NCBI GenBank assembly: GCA_038207425.1
Contig: JBBQZU010000009.1
Coordinates: 1-64,000, forward strand
Direction of reading: 5' to 3'
From: JBBQZU01 sp038207425
Lineage (GTDB): Bacteria > Bacteroidota > Bacteroidia > Flavobacteriales_D > Cryomorphaceae
Length of the DNA stretch: 64,000 bases
Position 1 is the first letter of the stretch, and each line of letters opens with the position of its first letter. Under the pieces are notes generated by a model. It worked only from the letters and a program-made list of their open reading frames with translations, ran no database searches and had not been told where the DNA came from. Shown here one piece after another: positions 8,201 through 14,950 of this stretch. Position numbers and translations under genes: made by a program.

Positions 8201-10337
8201 AAGGTTCAAAGGCCAGCTTGGTAGAGGCAAGAAATCCAATAACCCCTTTGGCATTGAGCAGGGTGAACTGCTCACTTGTACTGGAATTGCCCGGTGCGTG
8301 AATATCGCCGGTGAAGCACGAGTTGCCGATGAGCAGCGGGTACTTGCCATTCCAGTTGAAATTCTGCGGATTGTCAATGCTCTGGTCAAAACCATCAGAG
8401 CTGGCGTGACCAAAGAATGTAAGGAGCGATGTGCCTCCTTCAATGATGTTGGTGATATTTTGCGATACGTTGATTTGCACCGGTGCTGAATTGTCCTTTA
8501 GAAAGGTAGCTGTGATACCGGCAAAACTCGAATCTTCAACGATGGTGCGGTAGCTGTTCAGGTAGAATGCAAAATTCTGCTGTTCGTTGGTGTTGCTTCC
8601 ACCGCCAAAGTGCAATACATTCTTCATCCATTCGGCGTGGGGTTGGCTTTCGAAAGTTTGCAACTTGGTAAGGTACCATTGTGCTTCTGTATTGTTTCGG
8701 GCGCTTATCCTGCCGGTGCGAATGGCGGGCTGCAGGGTGGTACCGGCGAGTCCAGCGGTTATATAATTGTCGCTCGATGGATACCCAAGTGAAGGCACGA
8801 GATTCTGCGCATAGAAATCAAGATTTTGCCGCGAGCCTGCCACGTTGCCTTCGCGGGCATCGCGCACGCTTTTGCCCAGGAGCAGCATATACTGCGGGGG
8901 AGCAGGCCAGGTGCTGAGCAGGTAATTTGCAAAATTGCGAAGGGCCAGGCCGCTCTTCCGCACGCCCCATCCAAACTGATCGTAAAGTTCGTCTACGTCG
9001 GCTAGCACGGTGCCAAAGCGCTGCTGACGGTAAGATGCGTAGCTCTGCCCAACGGAGAGCAAACTTTTGTGCGTAATAATTACAAATGCCGAATCAACGG
9101 GCGATTGTCCGAAATTGGTGAAGAACCCATTGTTGGCTACCAGTTGCAAGGGCGGCACTGCCCTTATGCTTTGCTCTGTAACCAGCAGGCAGGCGAACTC
9201 CTGTTCGCTCACACTATTTGGCACCAACCCCCTTACAGCAGTGCCATTTGGCGAAAGCGGTATGCGGCGTACCACACTGCCGGCGGTGTATATTACGGGG
9301 TTCGCTCCGCTCACCCCTTCAAACTCAAACCTGGTTTTATTCTGAGTGGTGTTCAGCTTGTACTGAAAAGCAAAGGCATCGGCTCCGGCAAGGTTGAGCT
9401 GGTGCGGATATACGATTCCCGTTTTGGCGACAGCCTGATAGTCGCTCGCTACCCCGAGCGAGTTGCTCACCTCATGGCGTATGCGGGTCTGGGCATCGCC
9501 TATGGCAGCATTGGGTATGGCAAAGTTGAACCTGTTCACCTTATAGCCTGTGTATTGCTGGTTTACCGCAAGGGCATTGGAAGAGCCGTACCTTACTTGT
9601 AAATGGTGATTCACCGTGCCTCCGGCGGGGGCATTTGATGCACCGGCAGAAACACTGTAGGCTTCGGCATCGGGCGCACCGCTTCCGCGGTAAATGCCGG
9701 TGGTAGGAATTTGTGTGTCGAGCAGCAAGCTGCCCTGCGGGAAACCGTAGCGCGAGCTCATCCAGCCTTCACCTTCGGTATAGTAGGCCAGCGACACGCC
9801 AAAGCCGTCGAGCATGCCGGGGTAGTAGTTGTTGCTGAACACCATTTCAGCCTTGCGCCAGGCGAAGAGCGCAGGAGTATAGTTGCCGAAATTCTGGTCG
9901 GTTTCGGTGGTGATACGCACATTGCCGCCTGTGGTGGACCAGGTGATAAAATAGTGAAGTGTATCATTGAAGAGGCTGTAAGCATCATTGGCCTGTGCAT
10001 CGGCATTTGGGTAGAGTGCTGCTTCGCGCATACCGCTATTTCGGTTGCCGACAAACTCTACATAATCATTGATATTAAAAATGCCGTCGTCTTCGCCGGC
10101 CACATAAATGGGTACTGCCTGCCCTGAGGCCCACATTTGCAAATGCTGCGGGTTAATGCCCGAAATGGGTATGCCGGCATTTGCAAGATCATTGAAGGTA
10201 ATGCGGTACACGCCATCAGTGCCAATGGGAATGCGGTAATAGCGCTGGCTATAGTTTATCCACTCATTGCCGTAAGGCTGTGACAGGGCAGTGATGGTAA
10301 CACATGAAAATAAGAGTGCGAGTAAACGTATTCTCAC
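5271..10337 (-). CDS. PorU2-type T9SS sortase, C25 cysteine peptidase family, very long form
   Basis: A 1688-aa secreted protein with a signal peptide (RIRLLALLFSCVTITALSQ). It has the PorU-type N-terminus (WINYSQRYYRIPIGTDGVYR) and a gingipain-like C25 peptidase domain at about residues 410-760. The catalytic pair is visible: His644 in FFGHASSDGF and Cys674 in IGNSCFTGD. A long beta-sandwich region follows, and the protein ends with a type A T9SS domain (YPNPFTTSTQFVFTL, RWDGRDEYGDRLANGVYLYR). PorU sortases cleave T9SS C-terminal signals at the cell surface; this length suits the PorU2-like group rather than standard PorU of about 1100-1300 aa. The start is GTG, overlapping the stop of the upstream PorV/PorQ gene as GTGA, so translation is coupled. 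Confidence 0.85.
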   Translation of the reverse strand: MRIRLLALLFSCVTITALSQPYGNEWINYSQRYYRIPIGTDGVYRITFNDLANAGIPISGINPQHLQMWASGQAVPIYVAGEDDGIFNINDYVEFVGNRNSGMREAALYPNADAQANDAYSLFNDTLHYFITWSTTGGNVRITTETDQNFGNYTPALFAWRKAEMVFSNNYYPGMLDGFGVSLAYYTEGEGWMSSRYGFPQGSLLLDTQIPTTGIYRGSGAPDAEAYSVSAGASNAPAGGTVNHHLQVRYGSSNALAVNQQYTGYKVNRFNFAIPNAAIGDAQTRIRHEVSNSLGVASDYQAVAKTGIVYPHQLNLAGADAFAFQYKLNTTQNKTRFEFEGVSGANPVIYTAGSVVRRIPLSPNGTAVRGLVPNSVSEQEFACLLVTEQSIRAVPPLQLVANNGFFTNFGQSPVDSAFVIITHKSLLSVGQSYASYRQQRFGTVLADVDELYDQFGWGVRKSGLALRNFANYLLSTWPAPPQYMLLLGKSVRDAREGNVAGSRQNLDFYAQNLVPSLGYPSSDNYITAGLAGTTLQPAIRTGRISARNNTEAQWYLTKLQTFESQPHAEWMKNVLHFGGGSNTNEQQNFAFYLNSYRTIVEDSSFAGITATFLKDNSAPVQINVSQNITNIIEGGTSLLTFFGHASSDGFDQSIDNPQNFNWNGKYPLLIGNSCFTGDIHAPGNSSTSEQFTLLNAKGVIGFLASTKLAFEPYLNIYSNKFYQHLSLLNYGKTIGDHLRRTVSDIQFSLGSTPNMFMVNTCLSFTLHGDPAIVLNSWPYPDLAIADQSVYFTPAEITADVDTFTVSVAITNIARGTNQPFTVVVEHAKPDGTQALYNKTVNGLLYKDTVQFKVPLDPQFGLGLHTFIVLVDMPDNQIQEMPGFETVNNQVLGKQLLVSNGGIVPVYPYRYAVVPEQNITLKASTGNPLEALSTYRIEIDTTDLYNSPLLRTTEINQTGGVVQWTPPVVYNDSIVYFWRAKQPQGDDLWRESSFQYIPERKGWGQAQFFQFKNNNYFQTEYNRPERQIDFFTGTARLSHSVFGNSAAFGNEILLNTEVVEYGICTTTPSIHLMVMDPLTLKAWGTSFGGQNPQNDFGNANNNGQCRQRVENFFIFRQNNPTQMQALANLLNSDIIPAGHYVLLYTARFVSYDSWDNTPDMYAAVAGLGAQMVGSAGAQDTVPFSFFVRKGDPNFIYELYGSSISDTLYNVIDLPASGSLGTTTTPRIGPSQGWEQASWRVRTLDAAPGDTALIRIVGIKNDGAEVPVFNGEFDPFALQQTDLSNLIDHAEYPLMRLEAQLKDAEFLTPTQIDRWHVLYNPVADAALSPSDHFVFKGTEINEGEEGYISVAILNVSDVDMDSLLIKYWIEDPARNVIPIDYTRQDSLRAGAELIDTVYFNTRYLNGENALWVEVNPMNPLTGNYDQPEQVRFNNMMRVPFKVNNDNTNPILDVTFDGVHIISGEVVSPSPEILVSLKDENPFLLLDEPADTSFFKVFIAKPNVQDYQRIYFSTAADPDQMVFIPAADQRNKAKILFKPNLTDDGKYALLVQATDKTGNTSGNTDFKMDFQVVNRSTITEVLNYPNPFTTSTQFVFTLTGSEIPDEFKIQIMTISGKVVREITLAEFGPIRIGRNISAYRWDGRDEYGDRLANGVYLYRVTARLYGKDIELRDNGTSQYFTKGFGKMVLMR

Positions 10338-11428
10338 CGAACCTCCCGCTTAAAAATCTGAAATCTGAGAGAAAAAACATTGCTGTAAAGCGCATCCGAC
10401 TGATCGCCAATATCTGTAAGGGCGTAGTCTATAAAGAAATTGCCCAGCTTTACCCCCACTCCAATATTGGGTTGGATGGTAAATTCTTCGGTGCCGCGAA
10501 AGGTTTTAATCCTCTGAATATTTCCGAGTCCGGCGCGCAGAAATACGATGTTCTGGTATCCGGCTTCCACACCGAGCAGTGGGTCAATACTCACTGGTTC
10601 GGCACTGATCAGTGTATTTCGGCGACCATCGGTTGAGAATGAAGCATTCACCTCGCCGGTAAGGGTTACTTTATTGAAATTAGTGGTATAGGCTGCTCCG
10701 AGTACAAACCGCGGAAGGGTTATCTCGAGTCCGTTTTCGGGAAGTTCATTACCGGTGGCAAGGAATATATCGCGGGTGGCTTCGTCGAGGCTGTAGGACC
10801 ATGAGTTGTAGGTATTGGTAATATCGCGGGCCATTAATGCAAAGCGCCATTTATCGTGACGGTATATTGCGCCAAGGTCAATTCCAAAACCCCAGCTTCG
10901 GGCGAAATCGCCGATGATGCGGTGCACCACTTTTACATTACCCCCGACTGAGAGTCCCTGAACTTTCAGGTTTTTGGCATAGCCGAGCATAAAGCCGTAG
11001 TCTACTGCGCTGAAGGTGGTAATGCGGTCGTAATTAAAATTGCCGCCTGCGTCGATAAGCTGTGTGGTATTGGGAATATTATCGACCCCGAAGCGCACCA
11101 CGCTGAGCGAAATCACGCTGGTGGAGTCAATAGGTTTGGCAATAGCACCGTAGTCGTAATTGGCTATACCCGCAAAATATTCGGCGTGCATGGCAGATAT
11201 TTCAAGATCGGCTTTGATATCAGTAAGCCCAGCGGGATTCCAGTAGCCGGCTGTAACGTCATTCACACTGGCTATATTGGCGCCCGACATACCCAGAGCG
11301 CGCGCTCCTACTCCGATACTTAGAAATTCATTGCTGTACTTTCTAGTCTGCGCATTTGCCGAAAGGCTCACAATGAGCATTGTAAAATGAAAAAACACGC
11401 TAGTTGCGCGGCAGAAGGTCCTCAGCAT
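10334..11428 (-). CDS. PorV/PorQ-family outer-membrane protein
   Basis: A 364-aa outer-membrane beta barrel of the FadL-like PorV/PorQ family. The N-terminus is a signal peptide ending near SLSANAQ. The family hallmark follows: FLSIGVGARALGMSGA, then WNPAGL, then alternating strands to a C-terminal SLRFQIFKREVR. PorV shuttles or anchors T9SS cargo at the surface and works with the sortase PorU. The coupled downstream gene is a PorU2-type peptidase, so the pair is probably a dedicated functional unit. The strong -7 box TAACTTTG lies only 4 bases before the ATG, suggesting an almost leaderless transcript. It could be PorV or a paralogue; a main porV elsewhere is not excluded. Confidence 0.85.
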   Translation of the reverse strand: MLRTFCRATSVFFHFTMLIVSLSANAQTRKYSNEFLSIGVGARALGMSGANIASVNDVTAGYWNPAGLTDIKADLEISAMHAEYFAGIANYDYGAIAKPIDSTSVISLSVVRFGVDNIPNTTQLIDAGGNFNYDRITTFSAVDYGFMLGYAKNLKVQGLSVGGNVKVVHRIIGDFARSWGFGIDLGAIYRHDKWRFALMARDITNTYNSWSYSLDEATRDIFLATGNELPENGLEITLPRFVLGAAYTTNFNKVTLTGEVNASFSTDGRRNTLISAEPVSIDPLLGVEAGYQNIVFLRAGLGNIQRIKTFRGTEEFTIQPNIGVGVKLGNFFIDYALTDIGDQSDALYSNVFSLRFQIFKREVR

Positions 11429-11432
11429 ACCA

Positions 11433-11440
11433 CAAAGTTA
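11433..11440 (-). promoter_or_regulatory. -7 promoter element of the porV-like/porU2 operon
   Basis: TAACTTTG on the minus strand matches TAnnTTTG exactly. Only four bases (TGGT) separate it from the ATG at 11428, so transcription should begin at or within a base or two of the start codon. Confidence 0.6.
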
Positions 11441-11510
11441 TCCATCGATTCCTGTTCTATACGGCAGGTTGCCGAAAAAATTGCACGCAATATGGTTAAT
11501 TTCGCCCCAA

Positions 11511-12248
11511 ATGAACGTGAAATCTCAAATTCCTAACTTTTTAACCCTTAGCAATTTAATTTGCGGGGTACTGAGCATCGCTTTCACCGCTCAGGGCGAT
11601 GCCGATACAGGGGCTTGGCTTATCGTGGCAGGAGCCTTTATTGATTTTTTCGACGGGCTGGCTGCCAGGCTATTAAAGGCCCAAGGCCTGCTCGGAAAGG
11701 AGCTCGACTCACTGGCCGACATGGTAAGCTTTGGGGTGGCACCGGCTTTTATAGGGCTTCACTTCACCGGTGCGCTGCCGATGCAGGCTTATCCCTTTGG
11801 TGAAATGATCTTGATGTATTTTCCACTTATTATTGCTGCTGCTGCTGCCTACCGACTTGCGAAATTCAATATAGACACGCGCCAAAGTGATGCGTTTATT
11901 GGAATGCCAACCCCAGCAAATGCGCTGCTGTGGCTTTCATTTCCGCTTATATTGAGAGGCGATGGTATGATGAAAGCATTTTACGAAAGTATGCTCTCTG
12001 AAAGTTGGTTTATTGCCCTGCTTTCGGTGCTTACGTCGGTGCTTATGGTCTCGGAACTGAAACTGATGTCGCTGAAGTTCAAAAATCTGGCTGTAGGCCA
12101 AAATCTTTCACGCTATCTGCTTTTGGGTATTTCGGCAATTTTGCTTCTTTGGCTATGGGTGGAAGCTATTCCGATAATATTACTTTTGTACCTTGCGTTA
12201 TCAATTATTCAAAACCACACCAATCATGGAATTCAGAGCCGAAATTGA
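11511..12248 (+). CDS. pssA: CDP-diacylglycerol--serine O-phosphatidyltransferase
   Basis: Membrane enzyme that makes phosphatidylserine, the precursor of phosphatidylethanolamine. It shows the CDP-alcohol phosphatidyltransferase signature DG-x2-AR-x8-G-x3-D-x3-D as DGLAARLLKAQGLLGKELD followed by SLAD. Several hydrophobic helices flank it, ending in LLLYLALSIIQN. Length is 245 aa. The start is the ATG at 11511 (MNVKSQIPNFLTLSNLICG), which is the usual family beginning; the frame's earlier TTG adds an unconserved leader. Its 3' end overlaps purS by 23 bases, so the two are one transcript. Confidence 0.94.
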   Translation: MNVKSQIPNFLTLSNLICGVLSIAFTAQGDADTGAWLIVAGAFIDFFDGLAARLLKAQGLLGKELDSLADMVSFGVAPAFIGLHFTGALPMQAYPFGEMILMYFPLIIAAAAAYRLAKFNIDTRQSDAFIGMPTPANALLWLSFPLILRGDGMMKAFYESMLSESWFIALLSVLTSVLMVSELKLMSLKFKNLAVGQNLSRYLLLGISAILLLWLWVEAIPIILLLYLALSIIQNHTNHGIQSRN

Positions 12249-12486
12249 CATTATGCCACTCGAAGCATTGCTCGACCCGCAAGGCAAGGCAGTAACTTCA
12301 AGCATGAAAAATCTGGGTCTTGACGAAATAACCAACGTACGTATGGGCAAGCATATAACCCTTACGGTGATGGCTCCAGATAAAAAAACGGCCGAAGCAA
12401 AGGTTGATGAGGCATGCCGTCGCCTGCTGGCAAATCAAATCATGGAGCGCTATAGCTTTGTGTTGAAGGAAGAGGTGGTAGCATAA
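12226..12486 (+). CDS. purS: Phosphoribosylformylglycinamidine synthase subunit PurS
   Basis: Small structural subunit of the three-part FGAM synthase (PurS-PurQ-PurL) in purine synthesis. The 86-aa product begins MEFRAEIDIMPLEALLDPQG and contains GLDEITNVRMGKHITL and a C-terminal helix ending ERYSFVLKEE, all typical of PurS. The ATG at 12226 lies within the 3' end of pssA. Neither purQ nor purL is in the window. Many Flavobacteriales carry the single large PurL instead, so a free PurS is informative about the organism. Confidence 0.92.
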   Translation: MEFRAEIDIMPLEALLDPQGKAVTSSMKNLGLDEITNVRMGKHITLTVMAPDKKTAEAKVDEACRRLLANQIMERYSFVLKEEVVA

Positions 12487-12515
12487 TTGCCCTTTCTTTT
12501 TAAGGAAAAACAATT

Positions 12516-12856
12516 CTAATTGAACTTTGAGCGATAGCTTTCGCAATAGGTTTTGTGATATTTCCTAAAATCTAAAGTATGTGCGAAGTTTTCAGGCAGC
12601 GGATCATGTTCACAGCCCAAACCTAATTGGCAAACTGTCCGAATAGTTATCGCATGCAATCTAAATCTATCCGGATTTCGAATACTGTTGTTGTAAGTTG
12701 TAAGATTCTCAATATCTACTGATAATCATCACTCTCCTTTTTTTAATGAAAAACTTGCGGATGTTAAGGGGCCGTATTCCTTGATAAAATTTGGATTAGA
12801 TGTTGTACCCTTCTCAATAACCTATCAGAATCGGATAGAACAATCAGATCAGACAT
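12516..12856 (-). pseudogene. Disrupted small gene, third member of the TIGR04255 cassette
   Basis: Coding sequence of about 113 codons can be traced from ATG 12856 (MSDLIVLSDSDR) through a frame change near 12820-12824 into VIEKGTTSNPNFIKEYGPL and TSASFSLKKGE. Two adjacent TGA codons (12731-12726) follow, then LSVDIENLTTYNNSIRNPDR and the final CEHDPLPENFAHTLDF up to TAG at 12516. A +1/-1 pair of indels at the TGA pair would restore an acidic GEDDLSVD. The start overlaps the end of the preceding 131-aa gene by 8 bases, as in a coupled operon. I know no function for this protein. Confidence 0.6.
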
Positions 12857-13244
12857 TATTCTCAAAATGTTGGATCAATTGATTAAGCGCGAACCCACTC
12901 TCAAGAGAGTTCACTAAGTTAATTCCATCGTAGAAATAAAAATCCGGGGAACCGTCAGGGTTGAAGTAAATCTCTGCTGACTTATTGCCGGCCTTAAACT
13001 CCAATACCACTTCACCATTAACACCCGGAGATGTGAAATAACAGGGAAGATCAAGGCGTCTGTAATCCATCAAAAAACGCTGGGCCGACGAAATAGCTGA
13101 CAGTGAAGGTTTCTTTGCGTCATAGCTATCCCTATTGGTCTGAAGCATTCTGATGGCATCAAGTTTATGAAATACATTTTTAATCTTCCTGGTATCCGGA
13201 TAAAAGGTATTTGTTATAATTGAGTTGAATTGATTGGTAGGCAC
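12849..13244 (-). CDS. Uncharacterised 131-aa protein, middle gene of the TIGR04255 cassette
   Basis: The product contains KVFHKLD-like helices followed by a beta-rich C-terminal half: LPCYFTSPGVNGEVVLEF, GNKSAEIYFNPDGSPDFYFY, and SLESGFALNQLIQHFENN. It looks folded and coding, but I do not recognise a named family. The only start is GTG at 13244. The frame stays open upstream for more than 40 codons, overlapping the 3' end of the TIGR04255 gene and including SGAHIPQFLPDNGTAK just before the GTG. A longer protein or a mutated ATG is therefore possible. Its stop overlaps the next gene's ATG. Base composition is more AT-rich than neighbouring housekeeping genes. Confidence 0.6.
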   Translation of the reverse strand: MPTNQFNSIITNTFYPDTRKIKNVFHKLDAIRMLQTNRDSYDAKKPSLSAISSAQRFLMDYRRLDLPCYFTSPGVNGEVVLEFKAGNKSAEIYFNPDGSPDFYFYDGINLVNSLESGFALNQLIQHFENNV

Positions 13245-13326
13245 TTTTGCAGTTCCGTTATCAGGTAAGAATTGAGGGATATGCGCACCTGAATAACGCT
13301 GATCTTTATTTTTTAAATATAGCTTA

Positions 13327-14094
13327 TCATTGGTTGTATAATTGTATAGAGCTTTCGTAAATAGGCGGTTTACAGAATGTTTTGAAGAATTTTGAGTTAT
13401 TTATGTGGGCTTTTTCGACCCAGGAAACTACTTCCGACAAATTTACACTTTCATCACACTGTGATGTATTTTGCCAGACAAAGCAATCATGTAGTTTATC
13501 ATCCTTTGCACTGGCAAATTCTATTTGAAATTCCCCTAGCTTTTCCTGATCAAAAACCTGTTGAAAGTTAAAATTATTAATTCTTCCTGTTGGCTCAAAG
13601 TGATTCTGGAAATTAAAATTGATGTTGGCTTGTATGAATTTATCAAAATCAGTTTGACTATAATCATGAATGCGAACGGAATCAATGTATCGGAGACTAC
13701 AACATCTGTATATCAGCTCCCGACCATACGCCTTTTCAATTCTGCGTAAGCTCTCTTTTATACCCGGATAGAATGTCTTTTGCCATTCATACTGAGATTC
13801 TGTATGATTTGGTGTAGGCACTCCGTGCCCTAACTGTATTAAAGGCCATAAATTTTCGCCGCTCCAAAACTGATAATTAGCAACGAAGGCAGAAAATTAT
13901 TTGAAGTAATTGTCAGGCCACTTCTTTCTGTAAAATGGAAATTCCACCTTCACCAAATCATGAAATTTACCAAGACATAACTCAAGGTCAGGGCCAAATT
14001 GATACGTTTCATCTTCACTTGAATGAAGCCCCTTCACTTCAAAAATTACTTCCATAAGTGATGCTCGTGTTAATTTGCTTAGCGAAGTGGTCAT
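13327..14094 (-). pseudogene. TIGR04255-family gene interrupted by one in-frame stop codon
   Basis: From ATG 14094 the frame gives MTTSLSKLTRASLMEVIFEV, the family N-terminus. It continues to WPDNYFK, then a single TAA at 13899-13897 (codon 66). It proceeds in the same frame with FSAFVANYQFWSGENLWPL, IQLGHGVPTPN and YEWQKTFYPGIKESLRRIE, and ends at 13327. The TIGR04255 landmarks lie on both sides of the stop, and the total of 255 codons equals the usual family length. The gene therefore differs from intact by one nonsense mutation. TIGR04255 proteins are sporadic and of unknown function. It is followed by two small genes in a cassette. Confidence 0.75.
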
Positions 14095-14209
14095 ATTGCA
14101 ATAATAACTTAATAGAGACAATCCAGGAAACGGGCTTTAATTCTATTCTAACTTTGAACTATTAAAACGAACAAGAAGATGCTTTCAATTCAATGGTCAT
14201 AACTTTCAA

Positions 14210-14941
14210 TCAGAACTTCCTCTTCAGTTCAAAGTGCTGACCCAGATAAACCCTGCGCACCGTTTCGTCGCCGGCCAGGTCTTCGGCGCTTCCGGCTTTC
14301 AGTATTTTACCTTCGAAAAGCAAATAAGCACGGTCGGTAATAGAGAGCGTTTCCTGCACGTTGTGGTCGGTAATGAGTATCCCTATATTCTTGTTTTTCA
14401 GTGTTGCTACAATATTCTGAATATCTTCAACCGCAATAGGGTCTACACCGGCAAAGGGCTCATCGAGGAGAATAAATTTTGGCGATACAGCCAGCGATCT
14501 GGCTATCTCGGTCCGGCGGCGTTCACCTCCCGATAGAAAATCTCCTCGGTTTTTACGCACATGCCCCAGCCCGAATTCATCGAGCAATTCTTCCACCTTC
14601 ATGGACTGCTCCTTTTTAGTGAGCTTAGTCATTTGCAATACTGCCCACAAGTTATCTTCAACCGAAAGCTTTCGAAATACGCTTGCTTCCTGCGGCAGAT
14701 AGCCCACACCGAGTTGAGCGCGCTCGTAGATGGCATGGTGGGTAATATCAACGTTATCGAGAAATATTTTGCCCGAATTTGGCGATACTAGGCCTACGAT
14801 CATGTAAAAGGTGGTGGTTTTACCAGCGCCGTTCGGACCGAGCAGCCCTACAATCTCACCTTGCTTTACCTCTACTGAAACGCCACCAACAACGGTTCGG
14901 CTTTTATACTTCTTTACCAGGTTCTCGGCGCGTAATATCAT
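14210..14941 (-). CDS. lptB: LPS export ABC transporter ATP-binding protein
   Basis: Cytoplasmic ATPase that powers LptB2FG extraction of lipopolysaccharide from the inner membrane. In 243 aa it shows Walker A GPNGAGKTT, the Q-loop YLPQEASVF, the signature LSGGERRRTEIARSLA, Walker B ILLDEPFAGVDPIA and the H-loop ITDHNVQETL. The LptB-specific wording of these motifs is clear. It follows the DUF5686 gene after nine bases on the minus strand. LptF and LptG are not in the window. Confidence 0.94.
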   Translation of the reverse strand: MILRAENLVKKYKSRTVVGGVSVEVKQGEIVGLLGPNGAGKTTTFYMIVGLVSPNSGKIFLDNVDITHHAIYERAQLGVGYLPQEASVFRKLSVEDNLWAVLQMTKLTKKEQSMKVEELLDEFGLGHVRKNRGDFLSGGERRRTEIARSLAVSPKFILLDEPFAGVDPIAVEDIQNIVATLKNKNIGILITDHNVQETLSITDRAYLLFEGKILKAGSAEDLAGDETVRRVYLGQHFELKRKF

Positions 14942-14950
14942 GGGCTAAAG

